DNA from: Rothia similimucilaginosa
Lineage (GTDB): Bacteria > Actinomycetota > Actinomycetes > Actinomycetales > Micrococcaceae
Reading direction: 5' to 3'
NCBI RefSeq assembly: GCF_029850875.1
Contig: NZ_JAOVAM010000009.1
Location: forward strand, 1-64,000
Length of the DNA: 64,000 bases
Below the pieces are notes generated by a model. The model worked only from the letters and a program-made list of their open reading frames with translations, had not been told where the DNA came from and ran no database searches. The translations under genes and the position numbers were made by a program. This document shows positions 37,660 to 46,240 of the stretch, in pieces (positions within the stretch are counted from its first letter, which is position 1; each line of letters begins with the position of its first letter).

Positions 37660-39411
37660 CTAAGCGTCATCCTCCACATTCACACGAGGAGAAATAGCCG
37701 GCAGCGTATCCTTCGCAGTCGCCGCACGATGTGCGCTTGCTTCAGGCTCACCAGTTACAAGAACCGGCGACTCGCCCAAAGGTGCACCGTGCACCAACGG
37801 CAGGTTCATCGTGAAGCAGGCGCCGCGGCCCTTCTCGCCCCATGCCTCAATCGTGCCGCCGTGCAGACGCACATCCTCGGCAGCAATCGACAAGCCCAGA
37901 CCTGTACCGCCCAGGGTGCGCTTACGCGAAGTATCAGCACGCCAGAAACGGTTGAACACCTGAACGGCTTCATCCTCAGACAGACCGATACCGTGGTCAC
38001 GCACCGCAACGCCCAGGTTCGTGGCGTTCGCGCCCACATACACATCAATCGGTCGGGATTCGCCGTGCTCAATCGCGTTATACAGCAGGTTACGGAGCAC
38101 ACGCTCAATACGCACACGGTCCATATCCACCATGATGCTCTCATAGCTCGTATGCACGTTCAGCTTCGTATTTGTACGCTCCAGGTGCGGCAGAGCCTCC
38201 TGCAGAATATTTGACAGCACCCATATGAAGTCTTCAGTATCGATGGTCAGCATTGCGTTACCGGCATCGAAGCGAGAAATTTCCAGCAGGTCAGTAAGCA
38301 TCGACTGGAAACGATCCACCTGATCGCGCAGAAGCTCCACAGTGCGGCTCAGCGGCCGCTCCATATCCTCACGCGAGTCGTACAAAAGCTCGGTGCCCAA
38401 ACGCACCGTTGCCAGCGGGGTACACAGTTCGTGCGAAACGTCAGAAACGAATCGCTGCTGCAGAGTCGACAGGCGCTCCAGCTGAACAATCTTCTGCTGC
38501 AGCGAGTCAGCCATCAGGTTGAAGGAATAACCCAGACGCGCCGCCTGATGCTCACCATGCACAGATACACGCTGATCCAGGTTACCGGCAGCCAGCTTTT
38601 CAGCGGTAATAGCGGTCTGAGTAATCGGGTGGACCACCAAACGAGTCACAATCCACACTACAGAAAGCACCACAGCAAGCAGTGCACAGAAACCGCCAAA
38701 AAGAACAAAGTTAATATGCGCAATCGTGGCGGAAGAATCTGTCATGTCGTACACAAGGAACAAACCGTAATTAGGGTTCTGGGCAATAGAAATATGGGTA
38801 CCAACAATAAGCACTGGATAGGTACGCTCACGGTTATTTTCAATAGTAGTCACCGTAGACGTCTGCCAAAAAACACCGTTCTTATCACGAACAGTTTCTT
38901 TAAAATCATTCGGAATGCTCGAAGAATTCAAAGAATTATTACTACTCTGCTCAGGAATAAAACCCTGTTTACCTTGACCTTCCAAAGACACAAGAATCCA
39001 ATTGCGCTTACCCGAACCGCCCGCGTCAAGAATGGTCAGGGTACGGCTCACGTTACGGCGAATTTCGCTATCACTACGAGCTTCAGAGGAGTCCAGCACA
39101 CTCTGAACGTTGCGGAAACCGCTTGTCGATTCTTCCAGCGCCTGAGTCTTCTGATTCTCAAACAGACTCGTCGCAATCTGGTTCGACAAGGACCAACCCA
39201 CCATCAAGAAGCTCAGGAACATCATGATGCCCGCAGTGCCAAGAGCACGGAACTGCAGGGATTCTTTCCACAGACGCTGAACGCGCTGAGGTAGCCTCTT
39301 GCCCTGCTTCTGCACCTTACGCGGCTTAGATGAGCGGGTACGCGAAGAGGCGGAGGCGACCGCCTCCGCCGTCAAAGCGCGGTGCTCATGGCTCGACTTC
39401 GCAACAGACAA
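37660..39411 (-). CDS. mtrB: Sensor histidine kinase MtrB
   Basis: This 583-aa membrane kinase phosphorylates MtrA. One helix lies at about residues 55-80, an extracellular sensor follows to about 235, then a second helix at 240-260 and a HAMP linker (VHPITQTAITAEKLAAGNLDQRV). The phospho-acceptor box is FVSDVSHELCTPLATVRL. The usual Arg of HELRTPL is Cys here, encoded TGT. The ATP-binding N, G1 and G2 boxes are RNLLYNAIEHG, VRDHGIGLSEDE and GTGLGLSIAAED. All other catalytic residues are present. The best start is TTG 39411; no clear ribosome binding site marks it. Confidence 0.92.
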   Translation of the reverse strand: MSVAKSSHEHRALTAEAVASASSRTRSSKPRKVQKQGKRLPQRVQRLWKESLQFRALGTAGIMMFLSFLMVGWSLSNQIATSLFENQKTQALEESTSGFRNVQSVLDSSEARSDSEIRRNVSRTLTILDAGGSGKRNWILVSLEGQGKQGFIPEQSSNNSLNSSSIPNDFKETVRDKNGVFWQTSTVTTIENNRERTYPVLIVGTHISIAQNPNYGLFLVYDMTDSSATIAHINFVLFGGFCALLAVVLSVVWIVTRLVVHPITQTAITAEKLAAGNLDQRVSVHGEHQAARLGYSFNLMADSLQQKIVQLERLSTLQQRFVSDVSHELCTPLATVRLGTELLYDSREDMERPLSRTVELLRDQVDRFQSMLTDLLEISRFDAGNAMLTIDTEDFIWVLSNILQEALPHLERTNTKLNVHTSYESIMVDMDRVRIERVLRNLLYNAIEHGESRPIDVYVGANATNLGVAVRDHGIGLSEDEAVQVFNRFWRADTSRKRTLGGTGLGLSIAAEDVRLHGGTIEAWGEKGRGACFTMNLPLVHGAPLGESPVLVTGEPEASAHRAATAKDTLPAISPRVNVEDDA

Positions 39412-39445
39412 TCAGGTTATCTCTTCGCCTATGAATAGCTTCCGC

Positions 39446-40147
39446 TTAGCTGCCGGAAGATCCTACTAGCTCGGCCGGAATCTTGTACCCAACACCGCGA
39501 ACAGTCTGAATAAAACGCGCCGCACCCAACTCATCGAACTTAGCGCGCAGACGCTGGACATGCACGTTTACCAGAGAATCGCTCACATCAGTGTAGCCCC
39601 AAACCATGTCCAACAGCTCCTGGCGGCTCAACGCCTGGCCGGGGTGACGCACCAGCGCAGCCAACAGGTCAAACTCCAGAGGAGTCATGGGAACCTCGGC
39701 GCTGTGGTACTTGACGGTACGACCGTCCATATCCATGGCAATATCGCCAATGGACACGACCAGCTGGCGGCTCTCACGCGGACGCAGACGAGTACGAATA
39801 CGCGCCAAAAGCTCAGCATGCTTAAAAGGCTTAGCAATGTAATCATCAGCGCCAGCCTCAAGACCTTTCACAACATCTTCTGTGTCGCTTTTAGCAGTCA
39901 ACATAATAATCGGCACATTAGAAGAGCGGCGAATTTGCTGGCAAACTTCGATACCGTTCATGCAAGGAAGCATCAAATCCAAAAGCACCAAATCAGGAGT
40001 GGAGCGCATAAAAGTTTCAAAAGCGCGGCCGCCATTTTCGCAGAAAACAGCGTTAAAGCCCTCTTGTGCGAGCACGAGGCCAATCATTTCCGCCAGAGCA
40101 TCATCATCATCAACCACCAAAATGGTGTGTGTGTCGCTTGCGCTCAC
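39446..40147 (-). CDS. mtrA: Response regulator MtrA
   Basis: This 233-aa OmpR/PhoB-family regulator has a receiver domain with the phosphorylatable Asp in PDLVLLDLMLPCMNG (about residue 56), the DDDD acidic pocket near the N-terminus and the KPF Lys. The C-terminal winged helix has LLDMVWGYTDVSDSLVNVHVQRLRAK and VRGVGYKIP. It controls cell division and wall genes in actinobacteria. Start GTG with AGAGG four bases upstream. mtrB follows at 34 bp. Confidence 0.96.
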   Translation of the reverse strand: MSASDTHTILVVDDDDALAEMIGLVLAQEGFNAVFCENGGRAFETFMRSTPDLVLLDLMLPCMNGIEVCQQIRRSSNVPIIMLTAKSDTEDVVKGLEAGADDYIAKPFKHAELLARIRTRLRPRESRQLVVSIGDIAMDMDGRTVKYHSAEVPMTPLEFDLLAALVRHPGQALSRQELLDMVWGYTDVSDSLVNVHVQRLRAKFDELGAARFIQTVRGVGYKIPAELVGSSGS

Positions 40148-40202
40148 AGTACCTCTCTAAAGAAATATCGTAAATGCTTACATAAAAAATCTGATTCTCC
40201 AA

Positions 40203-41510
40203 TCATACCGTGCACTCAGACAATGCACGGGCACACTCTGCCACCCGAGCCAGCGAAGCCGTGGCGTCCAGCACACTCACCGTACCCGGAGTGGAGGCAG
40301 AAGGCACTGAACCCGTTTGCGGACGCTCATCAGCCATTAAACCCACTGCACTCAACTGCTTCGGCTCAAGGCCAACCTCACGCCACAGGCTGTACAGACG
40401 GCGCACCTGATCAGGAACCCGTACAGAAGTCACCACCGGCAGCCATAGCTGAGCCTGAGCCTCCAAAAGCTGCGCCACAGGTTCCCAGGAACGAGGGTCA
40501 CTTAGCGGCGGAACCTGCAGCATGCCCGGCCCCTTCAAACGGGCACGGTCAGGATGCAACAGCAAAGCACCAGGAGCAGCACCCTCAACCTGCATAGCTT
40601 TCAACAGCGCCAAAGTGTCAAGGGCGGGACGGGGCCGGGTGAGAAGCTTCAGCTCCTGCACCGGTTTGAGCACAGTGCCATCCACGTCCAGGATGAGCTG
40701 CAGATTGAGTTCAGCAAAACGATCCGCCACCCGACGGTACACCTGCTGATAGTAATGAGGCTGCAACACCGGCAGGGAGCGGAAACCACTGACGGTAGGA
40801 ATGGAGCCCTCCATCAGACGCTGAAACTCCGATTCCTCCAGTTGCACAGCAATCAGCGCTTGGGGAGCCTGCAGAGCCTCACGTAGAGAGTCCGACCAGC
40901 GTTTCAGTCCTTCCAGGAACGATTCCAGTAGGTCACGGCTCGCCCCTGCATCACTGATGGCACGCTCGCCGCCGGGTAGGTAGATGCTGGCTGCAAGGGT
41001 CAGCGGACCAACCAGCTGAATCTTATACACCGCAGCGGAATCCTCAACACCGGAGGTGAACCTCTTCTTCTGCACACCCACACGGTCAGCTAGAAGGTTG
41101 ATATCGGAGAGCAGACGGTCCTGCGCTAGGGCAGACTCGCGCGCTCCTCTGCCGCCGCTATGCACCATGCGCCAGCCAAACGAGGCACCGTCAAAGGCAA
41201 GTCCCTCGCACACCGCCAGGGTGCGTGCCAGCGGGGTAGTCCGCCAGCCCAGCGCCGGCAGATGCGGCAGGAACGGCAAGTGCGGGGAACCCAGCTCGCC
41301 TTCTACACGGGACATCGCCTCAGCCAAATCATTGCCGGGAAAATCGCCCCGACCGCTAGCACGCACCAGCGGACGCTCAGTAGCGAGTGCGGCAAGATCT
41401 TGCTCGGTCAGTTCGTCTCCTTCGGGGGCACGGTACTCACCGGGCAGTAGCAGGCGCTCTGGCACCGGCTCGGTACGGGCATTCTGGCGGGAGGAAGATT
41501 GAGGGGGCAT
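40203..41510 (-). CDS. Cobalamin-independent methionine synthase-like protein (Rv3015c type)
   Basis: This 435-aa UROD/MetE-like barrel protein is of the kind found near ligA and mnmA in actinobacteria (Rv3015c in M. tuberculosis). Recognisable parts are EGELGSPHLPFLPHLPALGWRTTPLARTLA, VQLVGPLTLAASIYLPGGERA and LDVDGTVLKPVQELKLLTR. True MetE has zinc-binding His and Cys near the C-terminus, which I do not see, so methionine synthase activity is doubtful. A Pro/Gln-rich N-terminus precedes the barrel. No good ribosome binding site precedes ATG 41510. It ends 55 bp before mtrA begins. Confidence 0.7.
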   Translation of the reverse strand: MPPQSSSRQNARTEPVPERLLLPGEYRAPEGDELTEQDLAALATERPLVRASGRGDFPGNDLAEAMSRVEGELGSPHLPFLPHLPALGWRTTPLARTLAVCEGLAFDGASFGWRMVHSGGRGARESALAQDRLLSDINLLADRVGVQKKRFTSGVEDSAAVYKIQLVGPLTLAASIYLPGGERAISDAGASRDLLESFLEGLKRWSDSLREALQAPQALIAVQLEESEFQRLMEGSIPTVSGFRSLPVLQPHYYQQVYRRVADRFAELNLQLILDVDGTVLKPVQELKLLTRPRPALDTLALLKAMQVEGAAPGALLLHPDRARLKGPGMLQVPPLSDPRSWEPVAQLLEAQAQLWLPVVTSVRVPDQVRRLYSLWREVGLEPKQLSAVGLMADERPQTGSVPSASTPGTVSVLDATASLARVAECARALSECTV

Positions 41511-41643
41511 AAACAGGTGAGGTTAAGACCGGTTAGGGAAAAGTGCGGGCAGGTCAAAGCTCTGCCGCTGGATGCTCAGCACGGATGAGAGCAGGGCTTT
41601 TCGAAGAGGCTGAGCTTTCAGAAAGTCATAGCCTTCCAGGCTC

Positions 41644-42033
41644 TTAGCTTTGAGACTTTTCAGTCTCTTTGTCATGGTCAGCATGCTCGTTCGCGATGCG
41701 CACGTGGTGGCGAATCACCTCAGAGATGATGAAGTTCAGGAACTTCTCCGCGAATTCCGGGTCCAGGCTGGATTCCTTCGCCATGGCACGCAGGCGAGCA
41801 ATCTGTGCCTCTTCACGGCCGGGGTCACCGGCGGGCAGGTTGTGCTCAGCCTTCAGGACGCCCACGCGCTTGGTTGCCTGAAAACGCTCCGCAAGGATGT
41901 GCACCAACGCTGCATCGAAGTTGTCGATGGAGCGGCGCATGGCGAAGAGCTCCTCGTAAACCTCCGGCGCGACTTCATCGCCCATGGAGGTGGCGTGGGG
42001 GTCAAATTCGCAGGAAGTGTGTTCGGCAGTCAT
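41644..42033 (-). CDS. Chorismate mutase (AroQ class)
   Basis: This 129-aa protein converts chorismate to prephenate, the first step toward phenylalanine and tyrosine. The all-helical CM_2 domain covers most of it: LFAMRRSIDNFDAALVHILAERFQATKRVGVLKAEHNLPAGDPGREEAQIARLR. The Arg, Lys, Asp and Glu positions usual for the active site are visible. GAGGAG lies six bases before ATG 42033. It lies between the MetE-like gene and mnmA. Confidence 0.9.
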   Translation of the reverse strand: MTAEHTSCEFDPHATSMGDEVAPEVYEELFAMRRSIDNFDAALVHILAERFQATKRVGVLKAEHNLPAGDPGREEAQIARLRAMAKESSLDPEFAEKFLNFIISEVIRHHVRIANEHADHDKETEKSQS

Positions 42034-42134
42034 CGGTCTCTCCTCAGTTCGGTTGTGGTCTTCTGTGCGTTGTGTTCAAGCAGGTTATTGCGGCAACAGC
42101 TGGGGATAGCGGGGTGTGCAGCTATTCTGTGCGG

Positions 42135-43358
42135 CTAGTTGGCGTTGGTAGAGGCGCCACTAGACAGGGTTTCCTGAATGTCTTCGCGGTCCAGCGAGTA
42201 AGCGCGGGCGATGGTGGACTGACCCAGTACGCGGGTGCCCTGGTAGAGAACCATGGTCTGTCCCGGTGCCACACCGGAGAGCGGATCCAGTAGGCGCACT
42301 ACGGTTTCCAGGCGCAACACATCTTCTTCTTCAGCTTCGGGGTCGGATGCCCAGGTCATGTATGCCTTGGCGCGGACCGGGTCGGCGTGCGCGCGCACCT
42401 GTGCGGTCACTTCGAACTCTTCGCTGCGAGTACCAGCCTGCGGGGGCTGTTCCAGGAAGCGTGCCGCCTGCTCTACGGGTACGCCCGCCCAGGTGGCGCG
42501 GATACCACGGATTTCGTGCACGGCAAGCAACTCACGGGAGCCGACGATAACTTCGTTTTCCTTGGGGCGCACCTCCAGAACGAAGCGGGGCTTGCCGTCG
42601 GCGGCGGGGCGGCCCAGTGCCAGGCCCTTGCGCTGACCTACGGTGTATGCCTGCGCGCCGGGGTGCTCGCCGAGCACCTCGCCGTGGGTGTCCTTAATGA
42701 GGCCGGGGCGCATCTTGATGTGGTCGCCCAGCCAGGCGCGAGTATCACCTTCGGGGATAAAGCAGATGTCGTAGGAGTCCGGTTTCTTCGCCACGGAGAA
42801 GCCGCGCTCTGCCGCCTCCGCACGTACCTGTGTCTTGGAGGGGGTGTCTGCAAGGGGGAACCAGGCGTGCTTAAGCTGTTCGTGGGTGAGCACACCAAGT
42901 ACGTAGGACTGGTCTTTTGCCCAGTCGGCGGCGCGGTGAAGTTCGCGGTTGCCGTCTTCGGTGGTGATGACGCGGGCGTAGTGTCCGGTCACCACGGCGT
43001 CGAAGCCGAGTGCGAGGGCCCGTTCGAGTAGCGCGGCAAACTTAATCTTTTCGTTGCAACGCATGCAGGGGTTGGGGGTTCGTCCGGCTTCGTATTCGGA
43101 GATGAAGTCGTCGACGACATCTTCCTTGAAGCGTTCGGAGAAGTCCCAGACGAAGAAGGGGATGCCCAGCTGGGAGCAGACGCGGCGGGCGTCCATGGAG
43201 TCTTCGAGAGTGCAGCAGCCGCGGGAGCCGGTGCGCAGGGTGCCGGGCATGCGGGATAGGGCTAGGTGAACGCCGACTACTTCGTGTCCTGCTTCTACGG
43301 CGCGAGCTGCGGCGACTGCGGAGTCAACGCCGCCACTCATAGCTGCAAGAATTTTCAC
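42135..43358 (-). CDS. mnmA: tRNA-specific 2-thiouridylase MnmA
   Basis: This 407-aa enzyme adds sulfur to U34 of tRNA for Lys, Glu and Gln. The PP-loop is [11 protein letters not shown]. The catalytic Cys pair is seen in [14 protein letters not shown] and [12 protein letters not shown]. The C-terminal barrel follows. GTG 43358 has AAGGA six bases upstream. The sulfur donor cysteine desulfurase is encoded directly upstream, so the two probably form a functional pair. Confidence 0.95.
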   Translation of the reverse strand: MKILAAMSGGVDSAVAAARAVEAGHEVVGVHLALSRMPGTLRTGSRGCCTLEDSMDARRVCSQLGIPFFVWDFSERFKEDVVDDFISEYEAGRTPNPCMRCNEKIKFAALLERALALGFDAVVTGHYARVITTEDGNRELHRAADWAKDQSYVLGVLTHEQLKHAWFPLADTPSKTQVRAEAAERGFSVAKKPDSYDICFIPEGDTRAWLGDHIKMRPGLIKDTHGEVLGEHPGAQAYTVGQRKGLALGRPAADGKPRFVLEVRPKENEVIVGSRELLAVHEIRGIRATWAGVPVEQAARFLEQPPQAGTRSEEFEVTAQVRAHADPVRAKAYMTWASDPEAEEEDVLRLETVVRLLDPLSGVAPGQTMVLYQGTRVLGQSTIARAYSLDREDIQETLSSGASTNAN

Positions 43359-43477
43359 TGCCTATCCTTCTGTTGTGTTGAGCCTTTAGAAAGGTACGCT
43401 GTATTTGTGTGGGCGGACTTTCCGGTACTGTAGCTACCCATTGTACGCAGGGGCTCGGCGGAATATTGGGCAGTGCA

Positions 43478-43521
43478 CCCTCAGCCAGCCCTCAGCGAAC
43501 GCTGAGATTCCAGGCTGAGGG
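43478..43521 (-). terminator. Double hairpin after the cysteine desulfurase gene
   Basis: Outer arms 43478-43486 and 43513-43521 (CCCTCAGCC with GGCTGAGGG) enclose an inner stem 43491-43497 with 43500-43506. All four arms share the CTCAGC core. There is no T-run, so it may be a processing or attenuator structure before mnmA. Confidence 0.5.
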
Positions 43522-43548
43522 CAGTTGGGTCTCTTCTCTCCTGGTTTT

Positions 43549-44796
43549 CTAGTGCCAGCGGGAGGCGTCCGGCAGCTGCGAGGAAAGCCCGGCCTTTGCC
43601 GCCTGTTCGTAGGCGGCGGGTAGTGCCGCGATGAGGCGCGCAATATCGGCTCCGGTGGTGGAATGACCGAGGGTGAAGCGCTGGGCGCTGCGGGCGGTGT
43701 CTTCGCCCATTCCCATTGCCATGAGCACATGGGAGGGGCGGGTCACCCCGGCGTTGCAGGCGGAGCCGGTGGAGCTGCTGATGCCCTGCATGTCCAGCAG
43801 GAAGAGCAGGGTGTCACCTTCTGCGTTTTCGAAGGTGAAGTGGGCGTTACCGGGCAGTCGCTTCTGGCCGGGGTACTCTTCAGTGAGCGGATTTTCTCCG
43901 CTCAGGTGCGCCTGCGGGATGAGCGCGCTAATTGCCGCAATGAGTTCGTTGCGTAGCGCGGCGATACGGGCAGATTCTTTGTCAAGGTACTGAACCGAGT
44001 GTACGGCGGCCTCTGCAAAACCTGCTATCGCGGGTGCGTCGATGGTGCCGGAGCGTACGGAGCGTTCCTGACCGCCTCCGTGTAGGACGGGGGTCATCTG
44101 TACGGCGCGGGTTGCAACCAGCGCACCGATACCCATGGGACCGCCAATCTTGTGGCCGGAGATTGCGAGGGTCGCCACGCCGCTGGCGTGAAAATCAATG
44201 GGCACCGCGCCAAAAGCCTGCACCGCGTCCGAGTGCACGGGGATACCGTATTCGGCAGCGATAGCGGCGATCTCGGGGATGGGCTCTACGGTACCGACCT
44301 CATTGTTCGCCCACATGACGGTCACGAGTGCGACGTCTTCGGGGTTCTTTTCGATGAGCTCGCGGACGGTCTGCGGGTTGACGCTACCGTGCTCGTCTAC
44401 GGGGATCCATTCAAGCTGCGCGCCTTCTGCCTTTTCGAGCCATTCGCAGGTTTCTTCCACGGCGTGGTGCTCGATGGAGGAGACGAGAATTCGGGTGCGC
44501 TGCGGGTCTTCTTCGCGGCGCTTCCAGTAGATGCCCTTGACGGCTAGGTTGTCCGCTTCGGTGCCGCCTGAGGTGAAAATAACCTCGGCGGGGTCGGCTC
44601 CGATGGCGCGGGCGATGCGTTCGCGGGCGTATTCAACGGTGGCGCGGGCGTCGCGTCCTACGGCGTGTAGGGAGGAGGGGTTGCCGCCGTTGCGCATCTG
44701 TTCGACCATGGCGTCGATGGCGGCGGGCAGTACGTCGGTGGTGGCGGCATGGTCGAGGTAGACCCGGCCGTTCTGAGGGTTGGTTTCTGCGCTCAT
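43549..44796 (-). CDS. Cysteine desulfurase (IscS/NifS family)
   Basis: This 415-aa PLP enzyme converts cysteine to alanine and passes sulfur on. It starts with YLDHAATTDVLPAA. The PLP lysine is in ATLAISGHKIGGPMGIG, and the active-site Cys in SSTGSACNAGVTRPSHVLMAMG. SIEHHAVEETCEWLE carries the His. GGAGG precedes the ATG. It lies upstream of mnmA as in M. tuberculosis (Rv3025c, Rv3024c) and probably supplies tRNA thiolation and Fe-S clusters. Confidence 0.94.
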   Translation of the reverse strand: MSAETNPQNGRVYLDHAATTDVLPAAIDAMVEQMRNGGNPSSLHAVGRDARATVEYARERIARAIGADPAEVIFTSGGTEADNLAVKGIYWKRREEDPQRTRILVSSIEHHAVEETCEWLEKAEGAQLEWIPVDEHGSVNPQTVRELIEKNPEDVALVTVMWANNEVGTVEPIPEIAAIAAEYGIPVHSDAVQAFGAVPIDFHASGVATLAISGHKIGGPMGIGALVATRAVQMTPVLHGGGQERSVRSGTIDAPAIAGFAEAAVHSVQYLDKESARIAALRNELIAAISALIPQAHLSGENPLTEEYPGQKRLPGNAHFTFENAEGDTLLFLLDMQGISSSTGSACNAGVTRPSHVLMAMGMGEDTARSAQRFTLGHSTTGADIARLIAALPAAYEQAAKAGLSSQLPDASRWH

Positions 44797-44940
44797 GCTT
44801 CCTCCTGCTGGGTTGTCGGCGGTTTTTCGCCTTGCTTATTTTATCGCGCTCTATCCGCACTCTTCTAGACATGTTCATCTCGGCAGGGTCGGCGAGCGCT
44901 ACTCTCCCGGGACGCTCAATGATGGTCGTGGGCTGCGCGG

Positions 44941-44954
44941 TACACTTAGGAACG
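44941..44954 (+). promoter_or_regulatory. -10 box for a leaderless trmL transcript
   Basis: TACACT (44941-44946) ends eight bases before the GTG at 44954. With normal spacing transcription would begin on or beside the start codon. No good -35 hexamer is seen. Confidence 0.45.
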
Positions 44955-45421
44955 TGTTCAAGATTCTTTTCTATACCCCTGAGATTCCCGGCAATACCGG
45001 CAACGCTATCCGTTTGGCGGCGATTACTGGCGCTGAGCTACACCTGGTGAAGCCGCTGGGCTTTAACTTTGATGATGCGCATCTGCGCCGCGCGGGTCTG
45101 GACTATCACGACCTGGCGGTGGTGACGGTGCATGAGACCCTTGAGGATGCGTGGGAGGCTCTGGCTCCGGAGCGTGTTTTTGCGTTCACGACCACTGCTT
45201 CGACTTCATATGCGGATATTGAGTACCGTCCCGATGATGTGTTCATGTTTGGTCCGGAGTCGGTGGGGCTCCCTGCTGAGGTTCAGCAGGACCCGCATGT
45301 GAGCGAGCGTGTGAAGATTCCGATGAAGCCGGGCCGTCGTTCGCTGAACCTGGCTAATTCTGCGTCCATTGCTGTGTTTGAGGCGTGGCGTCAGAACGGT
45401 TTTGAGGGAGGCGCCATCTAG
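44954..45421 (+). CDS. trmL: tRNA (cytidine/uridine-2'-O)-methyltransferase, TrmL type
   Basis: This 155-aa SPOUT methyltransferase probably modifies the wobble ribose of tRNA-Leu. It opens with FKILFYTPEIPGNTGNAIRLAAITGAELHLVKPLGF. The SAM-binding knot has FMFGPESVGLP and IPMKPGRRSLNLANSASIAVFEAWRQ. The first ~60 residues of the longest frame are unrelated, so GTG 44954 was chosen; it fits the family N-terminus. The next gene starts two bases after its stop. Confidence 0.88.
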   Translation: MFKILFYTPEIPGNTGNAIRLAAITGAELHLVKPLGFNFDDAHLRRAGLDYHDLAVVTVHETLEDAWEALAPERVFAFTTTASTSYADIEYRPDDVFMFGPESVGLPAEVQQDPHVSERVKIPMKPGRRSLNLANSASIAVFEAWRQNGFEGGAI

Positions 45422-45422
45422 C

Positions 45423-46070
45423 ATGACTGCAACACACCATAATCTGCCGGAGCATCTGGTTCAGCAGATTCTGGAGACGGACCCTCCCCTGGCTGAGCAG
45501 ATTCGTTTGGATCGGCAGAATAGGGAGTTTACGGGACGGGGCTGGGCGCCGGTCTTTTCAGCCTCCCCTCATGCTCGTATTGTGGTGATTGGCCAGGCAC
45601 CTGGACGTGCCGCGCAGGAGAGCCGTATTCCATGGAATGACCAGAGCGGCGTGAAGCTGCGCGAGTGGATGGGCGTAACGGACGAGCAGTTCTATAATCC
45701 TGAGCTGATTTCGCTACTACCGATGGATTTTTACTACCCCGGCAAGGGCACACACGGTGATAACCCGCCGCGTAAGGATTTCGCCTCCAAGTGGCATCCG
45801 CACTTACTGGAGCTCATGCCGAATATTCAGCTGATTCTACTAGTGGGCGCATATTCCCAGAAGTATTACCTGGATGGTGTGCACGCCCCGAAGGCACAGA
45901 AGAACCTGACAGAGACGGTTCGTGCGTGGGAGTCTTATCTTCCGAAGTTCCTGCCTCTGGTGCATCCTTCGCCGCTGAATTTTAGGTGGCAGGCAAAGAA
46001 CCCATGGTTCGAGCAGGAGGTTATCCCAGCTTTGAGGAGGCGTGTGGGAGAGGTCCTCAAGGACGCTTAG
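45423..46070 (+). CDS. Uracil-DNA glycosylase-like protein
   Basis: This 215-aa member of the UDG-like superfamily (COG1573 type) has the motifs ARIVVIGQAPGRAAQESRIPWNDQSG and, near the end, LVHPSPLNFRWQAKNPWF. The first matches the GxxPG motif 1 and the second the HPSPLN-type motif 2. Activity on uracil is likely but not certain: the loop residues are compatible with several UDG families. It is coupled with trmL (1 bp between stop and ATG). GGAGG lies 11 bases before the ATG. Confidence 0.85.
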   Translation: MTATHHNLPEHLVQQILETDPPLAEQIRLDRQNREFTGRGWAPVFSASPHARIVVIGQAPGRAAQESRIPWNDQSGVKLREWMGVTDEQFYNPELISLLPMDFYYPGKGTHGDNPPRKDFASKWHPHLLELMPNIQLILLVGAYSQKYYLDGVHAPKAQKNLTETVRAWESYLPKFLPLVHPSPLNFRWQAKNPWFEQEVIPALRRRVGEVLKDA

Positions 46071-46109
46071 CCCGCCCGCTCTGCAGTATCACTATAGTTC
46101 TGCCTTACT

Positions 46110-46155
46110 AATAAAGATGCTCCCACCCCATATATGGGGTGGGAGCATCTTTATT
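46110..46155. terminator. Perfect 46-bp palindromic bidirectional terminator
   Basis: Arms of 23 bp with no mismatch and no unpaired loop bases. It ends in TTTATT on either strand. It separates the UDG-like gene from the convergent htrA gene. Confidence 0.92.
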
Positions 46156-46240
46156 ATGCACGTTGTTTAGGCTAACTAAGCAGTCCCAGCTGAGCGGGTG
46201 TTTCTCAGCTACGCCGTACTGTTAGTTCAGACGCGAGGGG

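Noticed and set aside
37383-37679. 98-aa frame between mtrB and lpqB as a gene
   Set aside because: No ribosome binding site, no domain and a start inside mtrB. The gap itself is reported as a finding.
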